Positions 1 to 10,097 of a stretch of DNA of 64,000 nucleotides are shown here, one piece after another; position 1 is the first letter of the stretch, and each line of letters begins with the position of its first letter. Position numbers and translations under genes: made by a program. The stretch is from contig NZ_FQUM01000003.1 of the NCBI RefSeq assembly GCF_900129025.1, positions 124,001 to 188,000 on the forward strand. The letters are read 5' to 3'. Source of the DNA: Mariniphaga anaerophila (lineage in GTDB: Bacteria; Bacteroidota; Bacteroidia; Bacteroidales; Prolixibacteraceae). The notes under the pieces were generated by a model. The model had not been told where the DNA came from and searched no databases. It saw only the letters and a list, made by a program, of their open reading frames with translations.

Positions 1-1
1 A

Positions 2-3000
2 CTGCTTCTGGGATTTCTACTCTTGCTGCTCCTTGCCGCCCTTCTTCTTCAAACGGGGCAGGTCAAACACAAAATTGCAAAAATCGCAGAAGTTCAGGTA
101 TCCAAATCCCTAAATGGAAATCTGTCAATCGGAAAAATTGAGGGTAATTTTTTTACCCACCTTTCCGTAAAAAATATTTTGCTTACAACAGAACAGGATA
201 CGCTGGCACAAATTGACGAAATAAACGCCGAATACAACCTCTGGCCACTTTTACGAAATTTACTGGATATTCACACAGTAGAAATCATTCGTCCTCAGCT
301 TTTCCTGAAACAAATCAATGATTCGGCATGGAATGTACAACAAATTGCGAAGCAGGAACAAAACACCACAGAACCCGCAAGTGGGAGCCCAGGCAGCCTA
401 AAAATAAACCTGGCAAATTTTCGCCTGATTGACGGTTTCATAAAAACAGCAACTCCCGACACCATTATTCCCCAAAAGGTTGAACACCTTAACGCTAAAC
501 TATCGGGTTACTGGAGCAACAACCAGCAGCAGGCCGAGCTAAAACAGTTTTCTTTTTCTACCCAAAACCCGGACTTCAATCTGAAACAGATCCAATTCGC
601 ATTGTCAAATAATAACCGCGTAATTGAACTCAAAAATTTCAGCATCGAAACCGAACTAAATCAACTCCATGCCGAAGCAGGCTTTTCGCAGGAGCAAAAA
701 ACAGGTGATGCTTTTATTGAAAGCCCGGGACTGAAACTGTCAGAATTCAGTTATTTCCTACCGTATCTGAAAATTCCGGTTGCTCCCGATTTTAAGATGA
801 GTGCAGACATGCAAGAAAACGCTGCCGTTGCAACACTTGAACTGAAGAATCAGAAACAAAAAATTTCATTACAAATTACTTCTGAAAACCTTTCGGAATT
901 TCTTTCGCTGCCCGAAGAAACAACGCTTTTGTGGTCAGCCGGGCTGAAAATGGAACAGGTTTATTTGGCCGGCTGGCTGGGAAACCCGGAACTGCCCTAT
1001 GTTCTGAACGGCGAAATATCAGCCAGCGGACGCGGCACAGATCCCAAAACAGCAGAAATTTCGCTAAACGGACAACTAAACGATTGGATATACAAAAAAG
1101 CAGAAACAGGGGAATTACTTTTTGACCTGGCGATGAACGAAGGAAGTTTAGACGGAACAATACAAGGAAACGGGAGCTTCGGAAAATTTGAAATGAATTC
1201 CACCATCCGAAGCCTGCTTGAACAGCCGGAGTTCGAAACAGAAATCACTTCAACAAATCTTAATCTGGAACAGCTCTCGGGAATCAAAAATTTAGATTCT
1301 GATATCAATTTAACAGCCGGAATCAAAGGAGAAGGATTCGACCCGGAAAAGCTTTTTGCTTCGGCACAAATAAACATGCTGCACTCCCGGATTCAGCACC
1401 TTCAGTTTGACACGCTTTCTGCAATTGCCGATTACCGGGGCCAAAACCTGGTGGTTGATTCCTTCCTGCTGAAAACAAAAAACGCTCTGCTTACGGCAAA
1501 CGGAAATTACAGTTTCGACGCTCAGTCGGATTTGCAACTGGATGCCAGATTTTCGGATGTAGAAGAATTTTATGCCTGGCTACCCGACAGCAGTTTTCAG
1601 GCAAGTGGAACAATTGCGGCCAATCTGCGGGGACGACCGGACTCGCTTTTATTGGAAACAGCTGTAGTTCTGGATTCTGTCGGGTACAACGATTTGTCTG
1701 TAAAAGAAATGCAACTGCATGCAAAAGGAAAACTAACTGCTTCCGACACCATTTTTGAGACCCAACTGGTTGCACAAAAAATTCTGGCAGGGAACTTTTT
1801 GGTTGACTCAATTAGTGCGCGCGCCCAAGGCTCCCCTGACTCTCTGTTCCTTTCGGCCAACGCAGTTGCAGGCGATTTATCCACGCAAATAAAAACAGGG
1901 ATTATTCCGAAAAGCTCACTGAAAATAAGCCTTGCAGACTGGGAAATTAACTCTGGAAATCAAAAATGGAAATTGCAACAAACTCCGGTCACTATCGAAA
2001 TTGAAGACCAAAAATACAGGGTAACCAATTTTAGAATGGCTTCCATTTCAAGTGAATCAGAAGAATTCATTTCAATAAACGGGTTAATAAACAGTACCGG
2101 CACTCAGAATTTCCAGATGGAAATAAAAAACCTGAATCTGGAAGAATTCGGACAACTCCTCAACGTGGAACAACCGGTATCAGGGACATTCAACACCCGG
2201 CTTAATTTTCAGGGAAAGCACGACTCACTGATTATGAACACCAACTATTTGGTTACTGATGCAGAAATCAATAAACTTCGCATAAAAAATATTTCGGGGG
2301 AACTTGCATTTGCCAACAATCAACTGAATCTAAAAACTCTCGTTGCTCCGAACGACACCGGAAAAATCGAGATAGCTTCAGCTTTTCCGCTGCAAGTTGA
2401 TCTGGACAGCATAAAACTTAAAGTTCCCCGAAGTGACCAACTTTCAGGCGAAATAAACATCGAAAAAATAGCACTCGACTTGCTAAAAGAGATGGAAATT
2501 TCGGACGATGTTACCGGTTATCTGAATGGCAGTATTAATCTTAATGGCACCGTGCAAGACCCTGTTCTAAACGGGAAGTTCGATTTTCTAAATACGGCGT
2601 ATAACAATTACCGGCTTCGGAAGCTTGGAGGCAGCATGAAGTTTGATAACAACCTGTTTTCTGCCAACGTAACTGCAATCCCCCAGGATAGCGGAAGACT
2701 GGAAGCAGTTGCCGAAATTCCTGTCCACTACGATATTGACTCCCTAAAAATCAACATCAATCCCAAAGACCCGATAACCGGCAACATTTTTATAGACAAA
2801 TTACCGTTGCAAATTTTGCATGCCGTAAATCCGTCTGGCACGCTGGGCGGTTTCATCGATGGAAATGTAGGATTGTCCGGAACAATGGAATCGCCCAATC
2901 CGGAAGGGAACATCCACCTTAAAAATGCGCTGGTAAAAATGCCGGAGTATGGAATTGATTACAAGGACATCGGGTTCTCCCTCAATTTCGGACGCAACAA

Positions 3001-4174
3001 AGTCGTGTTAAACGACCTCCTGATAAAAACCAAGGAAGGAAGCCTGGCAGGATCCGGACAAATTGATTTTGCTTCTGATATTTTCAAAGGAGATATCAGT
3101 CAATCTGAAATTGCACTAAAATTCAACCGGTTTGAGCCTTTTAATCACCGGCAGTTTAATATGGAAATTGACGGTGACATCACGCTCGGCGGCAAAAAAG
3201 GCGAAGTTGTTTATGGCGGCAATATTTCAATTCCCCGTTCAGAAATAAATATCCCCACTGTTTTACGCATGTTCGGACAGACAACCGTTCCGGAATTGCC
3301 GAAGCCTATTTTGGTGAGAGAGTTGGAAAAAATGCAGGAACAAGCAGATTCTGCCGGTTCAGAAATAATCGTAGCCGCAAAATCAGACAGCATAAAATCC
3401 GACTACTTCGACAAATTCAAGGGGAAACTGAATATTCGCATTCCGCGTAACACCTGGATTAAAAATGAAGATATGTATGTTGAAATTTCGGGCGACGTTG
3501 ACCTGATAAAAAGCAATGAATACTTTGAGATTTTTGGTGTGGTGGACGTTGTGAGGGGGCAATACAGTTTATTGGGAAAAACGTTTGTTATTGACGAAGG
3601 TTCCATCCGCTTTCAGGGCGGAGAAGAGATGGAAACCACAATGGACATTAAAGCGTCGTATCTTTTCAGAAACCAACAACGCGCCGAGCAGAAACTTTCG
3701 GTTCAAATCAGCGGGACAGCAGAATCGCCGGAAGTTCATTTTCTGCTCGACGGCAGCTCGGTCAGCGAAGGAGACGCGCTTTCGTATATTCTGTTTGGAA
3801 AAAGCATGGACGAACTTTCGATTGATGAGCAAAGCAACATAGCAGGTGCCGGTGGAAAAGATCTCGCCGGTAAAGCTGCCGCTTCAATTCTTACTTCGCA
3901 GCTCACCAGCTTTTTAGGAGATAAGCTGGCAGTAGATTACATTGAAGTAAAAAGTGACGGAGGATTTGATAATGCCACCGTTGTGGTAGGAAAATACATC
4001 ACCAACGACCTGTTTGTAAGCTACGAACAACGGTTTGGAGAAACCCACGAAAATGACATTGTTAAATATGAAGTAAAACTGGAATACGAGCTTTTCCGGT
4101 TTCTGTTTTTTCAACTGAACAACTCGTCCAGGTCGAGTGGTTTCGATGTTATTTTTAAATTTGACGTCAAATAA
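2..4174 (+). CDS. tamB: TamB-family translocation/assembly module protein (5' end outside window)
   Basis: Very large inner-membrane-anchored protein of the TamB/DUF490 family, thought to span the periplasm and help deliver proteins or lipids to the outer membrane. The frame is open back to base 2, with a Leu-rich hydrophobic stretch before the first possible start (TTG at 23), so the true start lies upstream of the window. The visible 1390 residues are almost entirely alternating beta strand, as expected for the groove-like repeats. The last 350 residues carry the conserved TamB domain (DVVRGQYSLLGKTF, LSYILFGKSMDEL, VGKYITNDLFVSYEQ) and the protein ends in a beta-strand FKFDVK, usual for the family. 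A tamA partner would be expected upstream and is not visible. Confident family call. Confidence 0.9.
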   Translation: MLLGFLLLLLLAALLLQTGQVKHKIAKIAEVQVSKSLNGNLSIGKIEGNFFTHLSVKNILLTTEQDTLAQIDEINAEYNLWPLLRNLLDIHTVEIIRPQLFLKQINDSAWNVQQIAKQEQNTTEPASGSPGSLKINLANFRLIDGFIKTATPDTIIPQKVEHLNAKLSGYWSNNQQQAELKQFSFSTQNPDFNLKQIQFALSNNNRVIELKNFSIETELNQLHAEAGFSQEQKTGDAFIESPGLKLSEFSYFLPYLKIPVAPDFKMSADMQENAAVATLELKNQKQKISLQITSENLSEFLSLPEETTLLWSAGLKMEQVYLAGWLGNPELPYVLNGEISASGRGTDPKTAEISLNGQLNDWIYKKAETGELLFDLAMNEGSLDGTIQGNGSFGKFEMNSTIRSLLEQPEFETEITSTNLNLEQLSGIKNLDSDINLTAGIKGEGFDPEKLFASAQINMLHSRIQHLQFDTLSAIADYRGQNLVVDSFLLKTKNALLTANGNYSFDAQSDLQLDARFSDVEEFYAWLPDSSFQASGTIAANLRGRPDSLLLETAVVLDSVGYNDLSVKEMQLHAKGKLTASDTIFETQLVAQKILAGNFLVDSISARAQGSPDSLFLSANAVAGDLSTQIKTGIIPKSSLKISLADWEINSGNQKWKLQQTPVTIEIEDQKYRVTNFRMASISSESEEFISINGLINSTGTQNFQMEIKNLNLEEFGQLLNVEQPVSGTFNTRLNFQGKHDSLIMNTNYLVTDAEINKLRIKNISGELAFANNQLNLKTLVAPNDTGKIEIASAFPLQVDLDSIKLKVPRSDQLSGEINIEKIALDLLKEMEISDDVTGYLNGSINLNGTVQDPVLNGKFDFLNTAYNNYRLRKLGGSMKFDNNLFSANVTAIPQDSGRLEAVAEIPVHYDIDSLKININPKDPITGNIFIDKLPLQILHAVNPSGTLGGFIDGNVGLSGTMESPNPEGNIHLKNALVKMPEYGIDYKDIGFSLNFGRNKVVLNDLLIKTKEGSLAGSGQIDFASDIFKGDISQSEIALKFNRFEPFNHRQFNMEIDGDITLGGKKGEVVYGGNISIPRSEINIPTVLRMFGQTTVPELPKPILVRELEKMQEQADSAGSEIIVAAKSDSIKSDYFDKFKGKLNIRIPRNTWIKNEDMYVEISGDVDLIKSNEYFEIFGVVDVVRGQYSLLGKTFVIDEGSIRFQGGEEMETTMDIKASYLFRNQQRAEQKLSVQISGTAESPEVHFLLDGSSVSEGDALSYILFGKSMDELSIDEQSNIAGAGGKDLAGKAAASILTSQLTSFLGDKLAVDYIEVKSDGGFDNATVVVGKYITNDLFVSYEQRFGETHENDIVKYEVKLEYELFRFLFFQLNNSSRSSGFDVIFKFDVK

Positions 4175-4183
4175 CCAAAAGAG

Positions 4184-5008
4184 ATGGAATTTCTGATTAC
4201 AAACGGACATATAGAAAGAAAAAACGAAACAAACCTGAATCATTTACTAACCGATACTGAGTTCCGGCTGTCGCAAAAAGCCTGGTACGGATACGGTGGA
4301 ATTCCTTTTTTTTACGAAAACCTGGCACAAATAAAAGAGCAGGCCGAAGCGCTGGCGCTTCCTTTCCCGAAGGAATTTAAAGACGAACATGAGCTGTTCA
4401 GACTGACCAAACGCATGCTGAACAAGAACAAGCTTTACCGCTCCGGTTATGTTCATTTTCAACTATTTTGGAAAGAGAAGCAGGTTCAAACGCTTATCAC
4501 CGCAAATGCTTTTCCAGAATTCGATTTCCCGTTTTCTGAAACCGGGGTGTTGGTAACATTTTCTTCTTTATCGAAAAACTCCAAAAGTGCATTTAACCGG
4601 TTTCCGTTTTTCAACGAAACACTTTGGCAGGCCGGCCTTTCAGAAATACACCAAAACCCTTTTCAGCAGGTTATATTTCTGAACGAAAACGATTGGGTTT
4701 GCGAGAGTTTGCACAGCAATATTTTCCTGATTAAAGAAAATGAACTGATTACACCTGCTCTTGCATCAGGCTGCTACTTCGATGTTTTGCGCCCACACAT
4801 TCTGAAAGCGGCCAAACAGGCAGGGCTGAACATTTCAGAGCCAACAAATTTTGATAAAACGAAAACGCTTGACGCGGATGAAATATTCGTCGCCTCTGAG
4901 TCAGTCGGAATACAATGGGTTTTGGGAATAGAAAACAAGCGTTTCCTACACGACGGGTCTAAAGAGATTTACAACCTGTTAATCAACAGCCTGCAGCCTA
5001 ATTCATAG
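4184..5008 (+). CDS. Class IV aminotransferase-like protein, catalytic lysine not where expected
   Basis: A 274-residue protein with the layout of class IV PLP enzymes (branched-chain aminotransferase, aminodeoxychorismate lyase). Visible landmarks are the FLITNGHI opening, the ESLHSNIFLI segment (the E-x-x-x-x-N-x-F motif) and ITPALASGCYFDVLR, which matches the TP-x-x-x-G-x-x-R region although the second glycine is missing. In PabC-type enzymes the PLP lysine sits three residues before the first Arg of the KHLNR-like segment. Here the equivalent is SAFNR, with a lysine one residue earlier, so the Schiff-base lysine is either shifted or lost. It starts 10 bases after tamB and its end overlaps the convergent yqgE by 11 bases. 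It could be a divergent aminodeoxychorismate lyase or a non-catalytic homologue. Confidence 0.72.
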   Translation: MEFLITNGHIERKNETNLNHLLTDTEFRLSQKAWYGYGGIPFFYENLAQIKEQAEALALPFPKEFKDEHELFRLTKRMLNKNKLYRSGYVHFQLFWKEKQVQTLITANAFPEFDFPFSETGVLVTFSSLSKNSKSAFNRFPFFNETLWQAGLSEIHQNPFQQVIFLNENDWVCESLHSNIFLIKENELITPALASGCYFDVLRPHILKAAKQAGLNISEPTNFDKTKTLDADEIFVASESVGIQWVLGIENKRFLHDGSKEIYNLLINSLQPNS

Positions 5009-5588
5009 CAGGATTTTCGGGAAAGTTCTCCCACACAGTGTAACGATTCCCGGCTTTTTTTACAAAATCGACCCACGATTCCTGGTGCAAGTCACGCATT
5101 ACTGTTTCCTCTTCAATATCAGTTACCAGCCACGAGTCCTCTTTGAGCTCGCGCTCCAGCTGGCCCGAATCCCATCCTGAATACCCCACAAAAAAGCGGA
5201 TGTCTGAAGGATGAATAAGCCCACCTGAAATCTGTTGTTTCAATACGTCGAAATCGCCTCCCCAATACAGATTACCCAGAACATGAATACTTCCGGGAAG
5301 CTTATCCCCCAATTTATGGATAAAATAAATGGAGTCGGTCGCCACCGGACCACCCAGGTAAATATCGGTGTTAAATTCGGGAAATCCGGGAAGAACATCG
5401 CGTAACGCCAGGTCTACCTTTTTATTCAAAATAAACCCTACTGCACCTTTGTTGCTGTATGCCACAAGAAGTATCACAGACCTGCTGAAATAGTTCCCGG
5501 GCAAAAACGGTTCTGCAATTAAAATCCTTCCTTTCTTAGGCTCTACGTTGTTAGTTTGAATTCTGAATATGTCTAAATTGTCTTTCAT
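4998..5588 (-). CDS. YqgE/AlgH family protein
   Basis: A 196-residue protein of the YqgE/AlgH family (UPF0301), common single-domain proteins of unclear function. Diagnostic segments are PKKGRILIAEPFLPGNYFSRSV near the N-terminus, then GAVGFILNK, YLGGPV and FFVGYSGWDSGQLERE, in the usual order. The open frame continues 13 codons upstream, but the ATG at 5588 (MKDNLDIF) gives the usual family length and leaves the hydrophobic leader outside the protein. The 3' end overlaps the convergent aminotransferase-like gene. No signal peptide; predicted cytoplasmic. Family assignment is secure, function is not. Confidence 0.9.
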   Translation of the reverse strand: MKDNLDIFRIQTNNVEPKKGRILIAEPFLPGNYFSRSVILLVAYSNKGAVGFILNKKVDLALRDVLPGFPEFNTDIYLGGPVATDSIYFIHKLGDKLPGSIHVLGNLYWGGDFDVLKQQISGGLIHPSDIRFFVGYSGWDSGQLERELKEDSWLVTDIEEETVMRDLHQESWVDFVKKAGNRYTVWENFPENPAMN

Positions 5589-5680
5589 ACTATAAAGCAA
5601 TATAAGAAAAATACGACTATCCATCAAACAGTCTGCCTGTGCAGCTACAAAAATTATGCGATTTTTAATGTCGGGAATTT

Positions 5681-5992
5681 CTACTCTTCTTCGATAACAA
5701 TGAACAGATCCTCATCGGGTTTGCTCATGTAATATTGTTCGCGGGCAAATTTTTCCAGTTGTTTTTCCCCGGCGCTCAGGTCTTCCAGCTTTTGTTTGTC
5801 GGCCTCAATTCGTTCTATGTAATATTTTTTCTGTTTGGTCAACTCGTTAAGCCGGCGTTTATTTTCAGAATGGGAAACAAAACTGTTTTCATCAAAAAAA
5901 ACAATCCACGTCAAAAACAAAACTGAAGCAATCAGATATTTGTTTTTCAAGGCATTAATCCAGATTTTTTTATGCTTTTTTTCGTTTTCCAC
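5681..5992 (-). CDS. FtsB/DivIC-like septum formation initiator
   Basis: A 103-residue bitopic membrane protein: short basic cytoplasmic N-terminus (MENEKKHKKIW), one transmembrane helix at about residues 20-34 (YLIASVLFLTWIVFF), then a periplasmic coiled coil at about 40-85 rich in Lys, Glu and Leu (ENKRRLNELTKQKKYYIERI). The distal segment EKFAREQYYMSKPDEDLFIVIEE matches the conserved C-terminal signature of FtsB/DivIC proteins, which bridge divisome components with FtsL and FtsQ/DivIB. It sits 92 bases upstream of yqgE in the same direction and could be co-transcribed with it. A candidate -7 box (TACTTTTG on the minus strand, 6010-6017) lies upstream of the start, with no clear -33 element. 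Confidence 0.88.
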   Translation of the reverse strand: MENEKKHKKIWINALKNKYLIASVLFLTWIVFFDENSFVSHSENKRRLNELTKQKKYYIERIEADKQKLEDLSAGEKQLEKFAREQYYMSKPDEDLFIVIEEE

Positions 5993-6035
5993 GCTTAATT
6001 ATTTGTGTTCAAAAGTAATACATTTCAAATGCAAA

Positions 6036-6069
6036 AAAAAGAGGGACAAATCAATTCATCCCCCTTTTT
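6036..6069 (-). terminator. Intrinsic terminator downstream of the P5C dehydrogenase gene
   Basis: An A-rich/GAGGGA arm and a TCCCCCTTTTT arm form a hairpin around a 12-base loop, with a T run following on the minus strand. It lies 24 bases beyond the dehydrogenase stop codon. The flanking A and T tracts mean it could work in both directions. Confidence 0.65.
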
Positions 6070-6092
6070 ATAAACACTTTTCCGTTAACTAA

Positions 6093-7730
6093 CTAAACTT
6101 CATCCGGTAAAAAACTCGGATACAAATAATTTGTAGCAGGAACAAAAGTTTCTTTAATCGTGCGAATGGAAACCCAGCGCAGGAAGTTAAACACTGAACC
6201 TGCCTTATCGTTTGTACCGGAACCGCGCGCGCCGCCAAACGGCTGCTGTCCAACCACTGCACCAGTTGGCTTATCATTAATATAAAAGTTGCCGGCGGCG
6301 TTGGTCAGGCGTTTTGTAATTTTCTCAATGTTATATCTGTTTTGTGAAAACACAGCGCCGGTCAATCCGTAAGGAGAAGTTTCATCTAAAATATCCAGCG
6401 TTTCATCCATTTTTTCGTCGGCATAAACATAAATCGTAAGCACCGGCCCGAAAAGCTCTTCCTGCATGGTTACATAATCCGGTTTTTTGGCTAAAATAAC
6501 TGTCGGCTCAATAAAGTACCCAGCAGATTTGTCGCATTTTCCGCCAAAAATGACTTCAGCGTCTTTGTCTTCGCGAGCCCTGTCGATAAAACCTTTCAGT
6601 TTATCGAATGATGTTTCGTCGATTACTGCATTCACAAAATTGGTAAAATCTTCTGGCGGTCCCATTTTTACTGTTGCCAGCACATCTCCCAACTGTTGTT
6701 TAAGTTTTGCCCAAATGCTTTTCGGAACATAAACTCTCGACGCTGCCGAACATTTCTGTCCCTGATATTCGAACGCACCACGAACAATAGCCGTTGCCAG
6801 CTCAGGTGCTTTCACTGTGTTATCGGCAAAAATAAAGTCTTTACCGCCTGTTTCGCCAACGATGCGCGGGTACGTTTTGTATTTAAAAATATTGTCACCT
6901 ATGGTTTTCCATATTCCCTGAAAAACGCCCGTTGATCCGGTAAAATGGATTCCGGCAAAATCGGGATGGGTCAGCACCTCGTTGGCAACAACCGGCCCCG
7001 AAGCAAAAACCAGGTTAATTACACCATCAGGAAGACCAGCTTCGCGAAGCACTTCCATAATAACGCCGGCAGAATAAACTGCTGTTTTTGATGGTTTCCA
7101 CACCGAAACATTACCCATCATTACCGGAGCAACCGGCAGGTTTCCGGCGATGGAAGTAAAATTAAACGGCGTAAGTGCAAACACAAACCCTTCCAGCGGA
7201 CGGAATTCGTTGTAATTCCATATTCCGGGAGCAGACTCGGGTTGCATCTTATAAATATCGATCATGGCTTTTACTCCGAAACGGTAAAAATCTGCCAGCT
7301 CGCAAGCCGCATCAATTTCGGCCTGAAATACATTTTTCGACTGCCCCAGCATTGTGGCTGCATTAATTTTTGCACGGTACGGGCCAGCTAACAAATCGGC
7401 TGCTTTTAAAAAGATTGAAGCACGATGTTGCCACGGAAGTTCCGCCCATTCTTTGCGGGCATCGATAGCTGCATCAATGGCCATTTCAACATGACTGGCA
7501 TCCCCCTGGTTGTAATATCCCAGCGTGTGGCTAATTTCGTGCGGCGGAAACATTCTCACTTTTCTGTCGGTGTAAACCTCTTTTCCTCCAATTACCATTG
7601 GCAACTCCACCTCTTTCGAGCGAAGTTCCTCAATCATTTTCTTTACCTCTGCTCTTTCCGGACTACCGGGAGCATAGCTCAAAACCGGTTCGTTTTTGGC
7701 TACGGGTACATTAAAAAATCCTTTTGACAT
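6093..7730 (-). CDS. pruA: L-glutamate gamma-semialdehyde (1-pyrroline-5-carboxylate) dehydrogenase
   Basis: A 545-residue aldehyde dehydrogenase of the P5C dehydrogenase type, which oxidises glutamate semialdehyde to glutamate with NAD in proline catabolism. The N-terminal part (ELPMVIGGKEVYTDRKV, PHEISHTLGYYNQGDASHV) is typical of the eukaryote-like 1-pyrroline-5-carboxylate dehydrogenase group. Catalytic features are visible: the Glu in VGETGGKDFIFAD, the nucleophilic Cys in YQGQKCSAASRVYVP, and the ITPFNFTS-like and FGGARGSGTNDKAG segments. It is monocistronic, with a terminator after it and no proline dehydrogenase next to it. A minus-strand TAGCTTTG box at 7766-7773 is a candidate -7 element. 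High confidence. Confidence 0.95.
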   Translation of the reverse strand: MSKGFFNVPVAKNEPVLSYAPGSPERAEVKKMIEELRSKEVELPMVIGGKEVYTDRKVRMFPPHEISHTLGYYNQGDASHVEMAIDAAIDARKEWAELPWQHRASIFLKAADLLAGPYRAKINAATMLGQSKNVFQAEIDAACELADFYRFGVKAMIDIYKMQPESAPGIWNYNEFRPLEGFVFALTPFNFTSIAGNLPVAPVMMGNVSVWKPSKTAVYSAGVIMEVLREAGLPDGVINLVFASGPVVANEVLTHPDFAGIHFTGSTGVFQGIWKTIGDNIFKYKTYPRIVGETGGKDFIFADNTVKAPELATAIVRGAFEYQGQKCSAASRVYVPKSIWAKLKQQLGDVLATVKMGPPEDFTNFVNAVIDETSFDKLKGFIDRAREDKDAEVIFGGKCDKSAGYFIEPTVILAKKPDYVTMQEELFGPVLTIYVYADEKMDETLDILDETSPYGLTGAVFSQNRYNIEKITKRLTNAAGNFYINDKPTGAVVGQQPFGGARGSGTNDKAGSVFNFLRWVSIRTIKETFVPATNYLYPSFLPDEV

Positions 7731-7978
7731 ATCTGTTCTATTTAAATTTTATTCTCCGTTTCACACAAAGCTAAAGATTCGCATTCAGGAAAATCATAAC
7801 AAAAATCATTACGCTCCGTTTTTACTACTCTGCAAAACGCTAACAACAAGCTTATTACAAAATCAAAAAATAGAAACAAAACAAAAGTCATATTTTTAAA
7901 ATCGAAATTCGAAAAGAACTTTGTAACTTCAATTTATTTTGAGAAATTGAGCTTTTTTATGCCTTTATCCTTATTTTT

Positions 7979-10066
7979 ATGCCGTTGAGCAAACCGTACT
8001 ACCATATCATTACAGAAAAGCTTTGGCCCGAAAGTTCAGGAGAAAACAGAAAAAAGCTTTTTGAGTTGCTGATTGCAGTTACCATTTTGCAGGTGGCATC
8101 AATTGTTAATCTGGGGATGGAGTTGTTTGCCGCCGGAGAGCGGTTCTGTTTAATCTGCGATATTGGCCTTGTTCTGTTTGCTTTTCTGGCCATTACCTGC
8201 CTGTTGAATTCGAAAATAAATTGCGCATTAAATACTTTTTTTACAGTCCCTGTTTTTGTTTATGCGTATTACATTTCAGATTTTTCCATCCATATTCAGC
8301 CGTCAGAAACGGTTTATTACTCAGTTGGGTGGCTGCTGGCCGGAGCATTTGTGTTGTTCTATTTTGCTGAATCCGAATCAAAAATTATTCTCTATTCAAT
8401 AGTTTCGGTAGCTACCGTAGTATTTCAGCTGTTGAAAGCCAACCAGTTTTTCGGACAGTTTAACGGCGCGTCCGAATCAATTCCCCACCCGCTTGTTGCG
8501 CTAATTCTGATTTTTGGTGCCGGCTTTTTTCTCAGGCGGAAGTATTTAAAAATAGTTAAGAAGCTGTCAGAAAACCTAAAAGCAACCCGGACAGGGATAT
8601 CTAAAGTTGTGCGGGAAACCGGTTTTCCGGTTGCTGAAATAAAAGCAACCCGCGATGAAGAAGGGAATGTGGTTAATTTAAAAATCGAGAAAGTAAATAA
8701 CTCATTCGAATCGCTGTTTAACATTCAATTATATGAAGTAAAAGAACAGGAAGCCAACTATATTTTCGAGTTGGTTTTAAAAGAAAATTTCGATTTAAAC
8801 AAGCTGGTGCTTTTCGATAACAATAAAACAAAAGAATTTTACGCAACAAAACTCGAACTCTGGTTTAAAATCCACATACTCAAACCCGACCCCAATACTT
8901 TTTTCGTAATTTTTGAAGACATTACAAAAGAGAAGAAAAAACTGGCCGAGCTGGAGAACAGTAAAAAACGCTACAAAGTGTTGCTTGAAGCCATTCCCGA
9001 TATGTTCTTTGTGATTGGAAAAGACGGAACTTACGAAGATTTTGTGGTGAAAGAGAGCGACCTTTACAAACTCGAAGACGCCAATATTGTGGGAAGCACC
9101 ATTTTCGATGTGGGATTCCCCGAAAACATGGCTGATAAGATTTTAAAATGCATCCAGTCCTGCCTCCGAAACAACTCCATTGAAGCCATCGAGTACTCGC
9201 TGGCCACGCCCAACGGAACATATCTTTTCGAAATGAGGCTGGCAAAGCTAAGTCCCAGGTCTGTTATTTCTGTGGCACGCGATATCACCCGCCGCAAAAA
9301 TGCTGAGTTTGACCTCGAACGGGCAAAGAAAAAAGCAGAAGAGAGCGACCGGTTGAAATCGGCATTTTTGGCCAATCTTTCGCACGAAATCAGGACACCG
9401 CTCAATATTATTACCAACTTTACCCGCATGCTGGCCGAAGGCGGACTGGGAAGTTCTGAAAGGACGGAACTTTCTGATGCCATTTCACAAAACGGAACCC
9501 AGTTGCTGAACATGATTGACAATACCATCCACTTGTCAAAAATTGAAACTGACTCTGTTGACCTCATCATGAACTTCTGCCCGGTTAACTCACTGGTTCG
9601 CGACATTTACAACCACTACAGGCCGCTCATACCCGATGGGAGACAGGTAAGAATGAGTATGAACCAGGATGTTCCCAATTCGTCTTTCGGATTTGTGACC
9701 GACCGCCGGTTACTGCTGGAAACCATGCAGATTCTGGTCGACAATGCCGTTAAATACACAAAGCAGGGAGAAATTCATCTGGGCTACGAAATGCTGGGGA
9801 CCGATGCCGTTAGGTTTATTGTTTCCGATACCGGAATTGGAATTCCCAAAGATGAACTCGAAAATATTTTCAGCCGTTTTTATCGCATCAGAAACGAAAT
9901 TAATGATGTTACTTCCGGCTCAGGAATAGGCCTTTCCATTGCTCAGCATTATATTCAGCTTTTGGGAGGCGAGCTGCACCTCGAATCAACTCCGGGCAAA
10001 GGTTCAACCTTTTCTTTTGATTTGCCATTCAGAGAAGGAAAAGGTTTTTTGCGGGTGGTAAGCTGA
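7979..10066 (+). CDS. Membrane-bound PAS sensor histidine kinase (orphan)
   Basis: A 695-residue sensor kinase. The first 190 residues hold about six hydrophobic helices (ELLIAVTILQVASIV through LVALILIFGAGFFL), then a linker with two PAS-like regions (about 205-315, and 330-440 starting YKVLLEAIPDMFFVIGKDG). The kinase core follows: HisKA with SHEIRTPLNII (phospho-acceptor His469), N box VDNAVKYTK, G1 VSDTGIGIP, F box and G2 GSGIGLSIAQHYI. There is no receiver domain and no response-regulator gene beside it, so its partner is encoded elsewhere. The ATG at 7979 is used; an ATG 20 bases earlier is out of frame. The stimulus is unknown. Confidence 0.9.
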   Translation: MPLSKPYYHIITEKLWPESSGENRKKLFELLIAVTILQVASIVNLGMELFAAGERFCLICDIGLVLFAFLAITCLLNSKINCALNTFFTVPVFVYAYYISDFSIHIQPSETVYYSVGWLLAGAFVLFYFAESESKIILYSIVSVATVVFQLLKANQFFGQFNGASESIPHPLVALILIFGAGFFLRRKYLKIVKKLSENLKATRTGISKVVRETGFPVAEIKATRDEEGNVVNLKIEKVNNSFESLFNIQLYEVKEQEANYIFELVLKENFDLNKLVLFDNNKTKEFYATKLELWFKIHILKPDPNTFFVIFEDITKEKKKLAELENSKKRYKVLLEAIPDMFFVIGKDGTYEDFVVKESDLYKLEDANIVGSTIFDVGFPENMADKILKCIQSCLRNNSIEAIEYSLATPNGTYLFEMRLAKLSPRSVISVARDITRRKNAEFDLERAKKKAEESDRLKSAFLANLSHEIRTPLNIITNFTRMLAEGGLGSSERTELSDAISQNGTQLLNMIDNTIHLSKIETDSVDLIMNFCPVNSLVRDIYNHYRPLIPDGRQVRMSMNQDVPNSSFGFVTDRRLLLETMQILVDNAVKYTKQGEIHLGYEMLGTDAVRFIVSDTGIGIPKDELENIFSRFYRIRNEINDVTSGSGIGLSIAQHYIQLLGGELHLESTPGKGSTFSFDLPFREGKGFLRVVS

Positions 10067-10097
10067 TTTTCCGGCGCATTTAAATCCGTATCTTTTT

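Noticed and set aside
3569-3842. Open frames on both strands inside tamB, tricorn and uvrA
   Set aside because: They lie fully within well-supported genes and have compositions expected from shadow frames.
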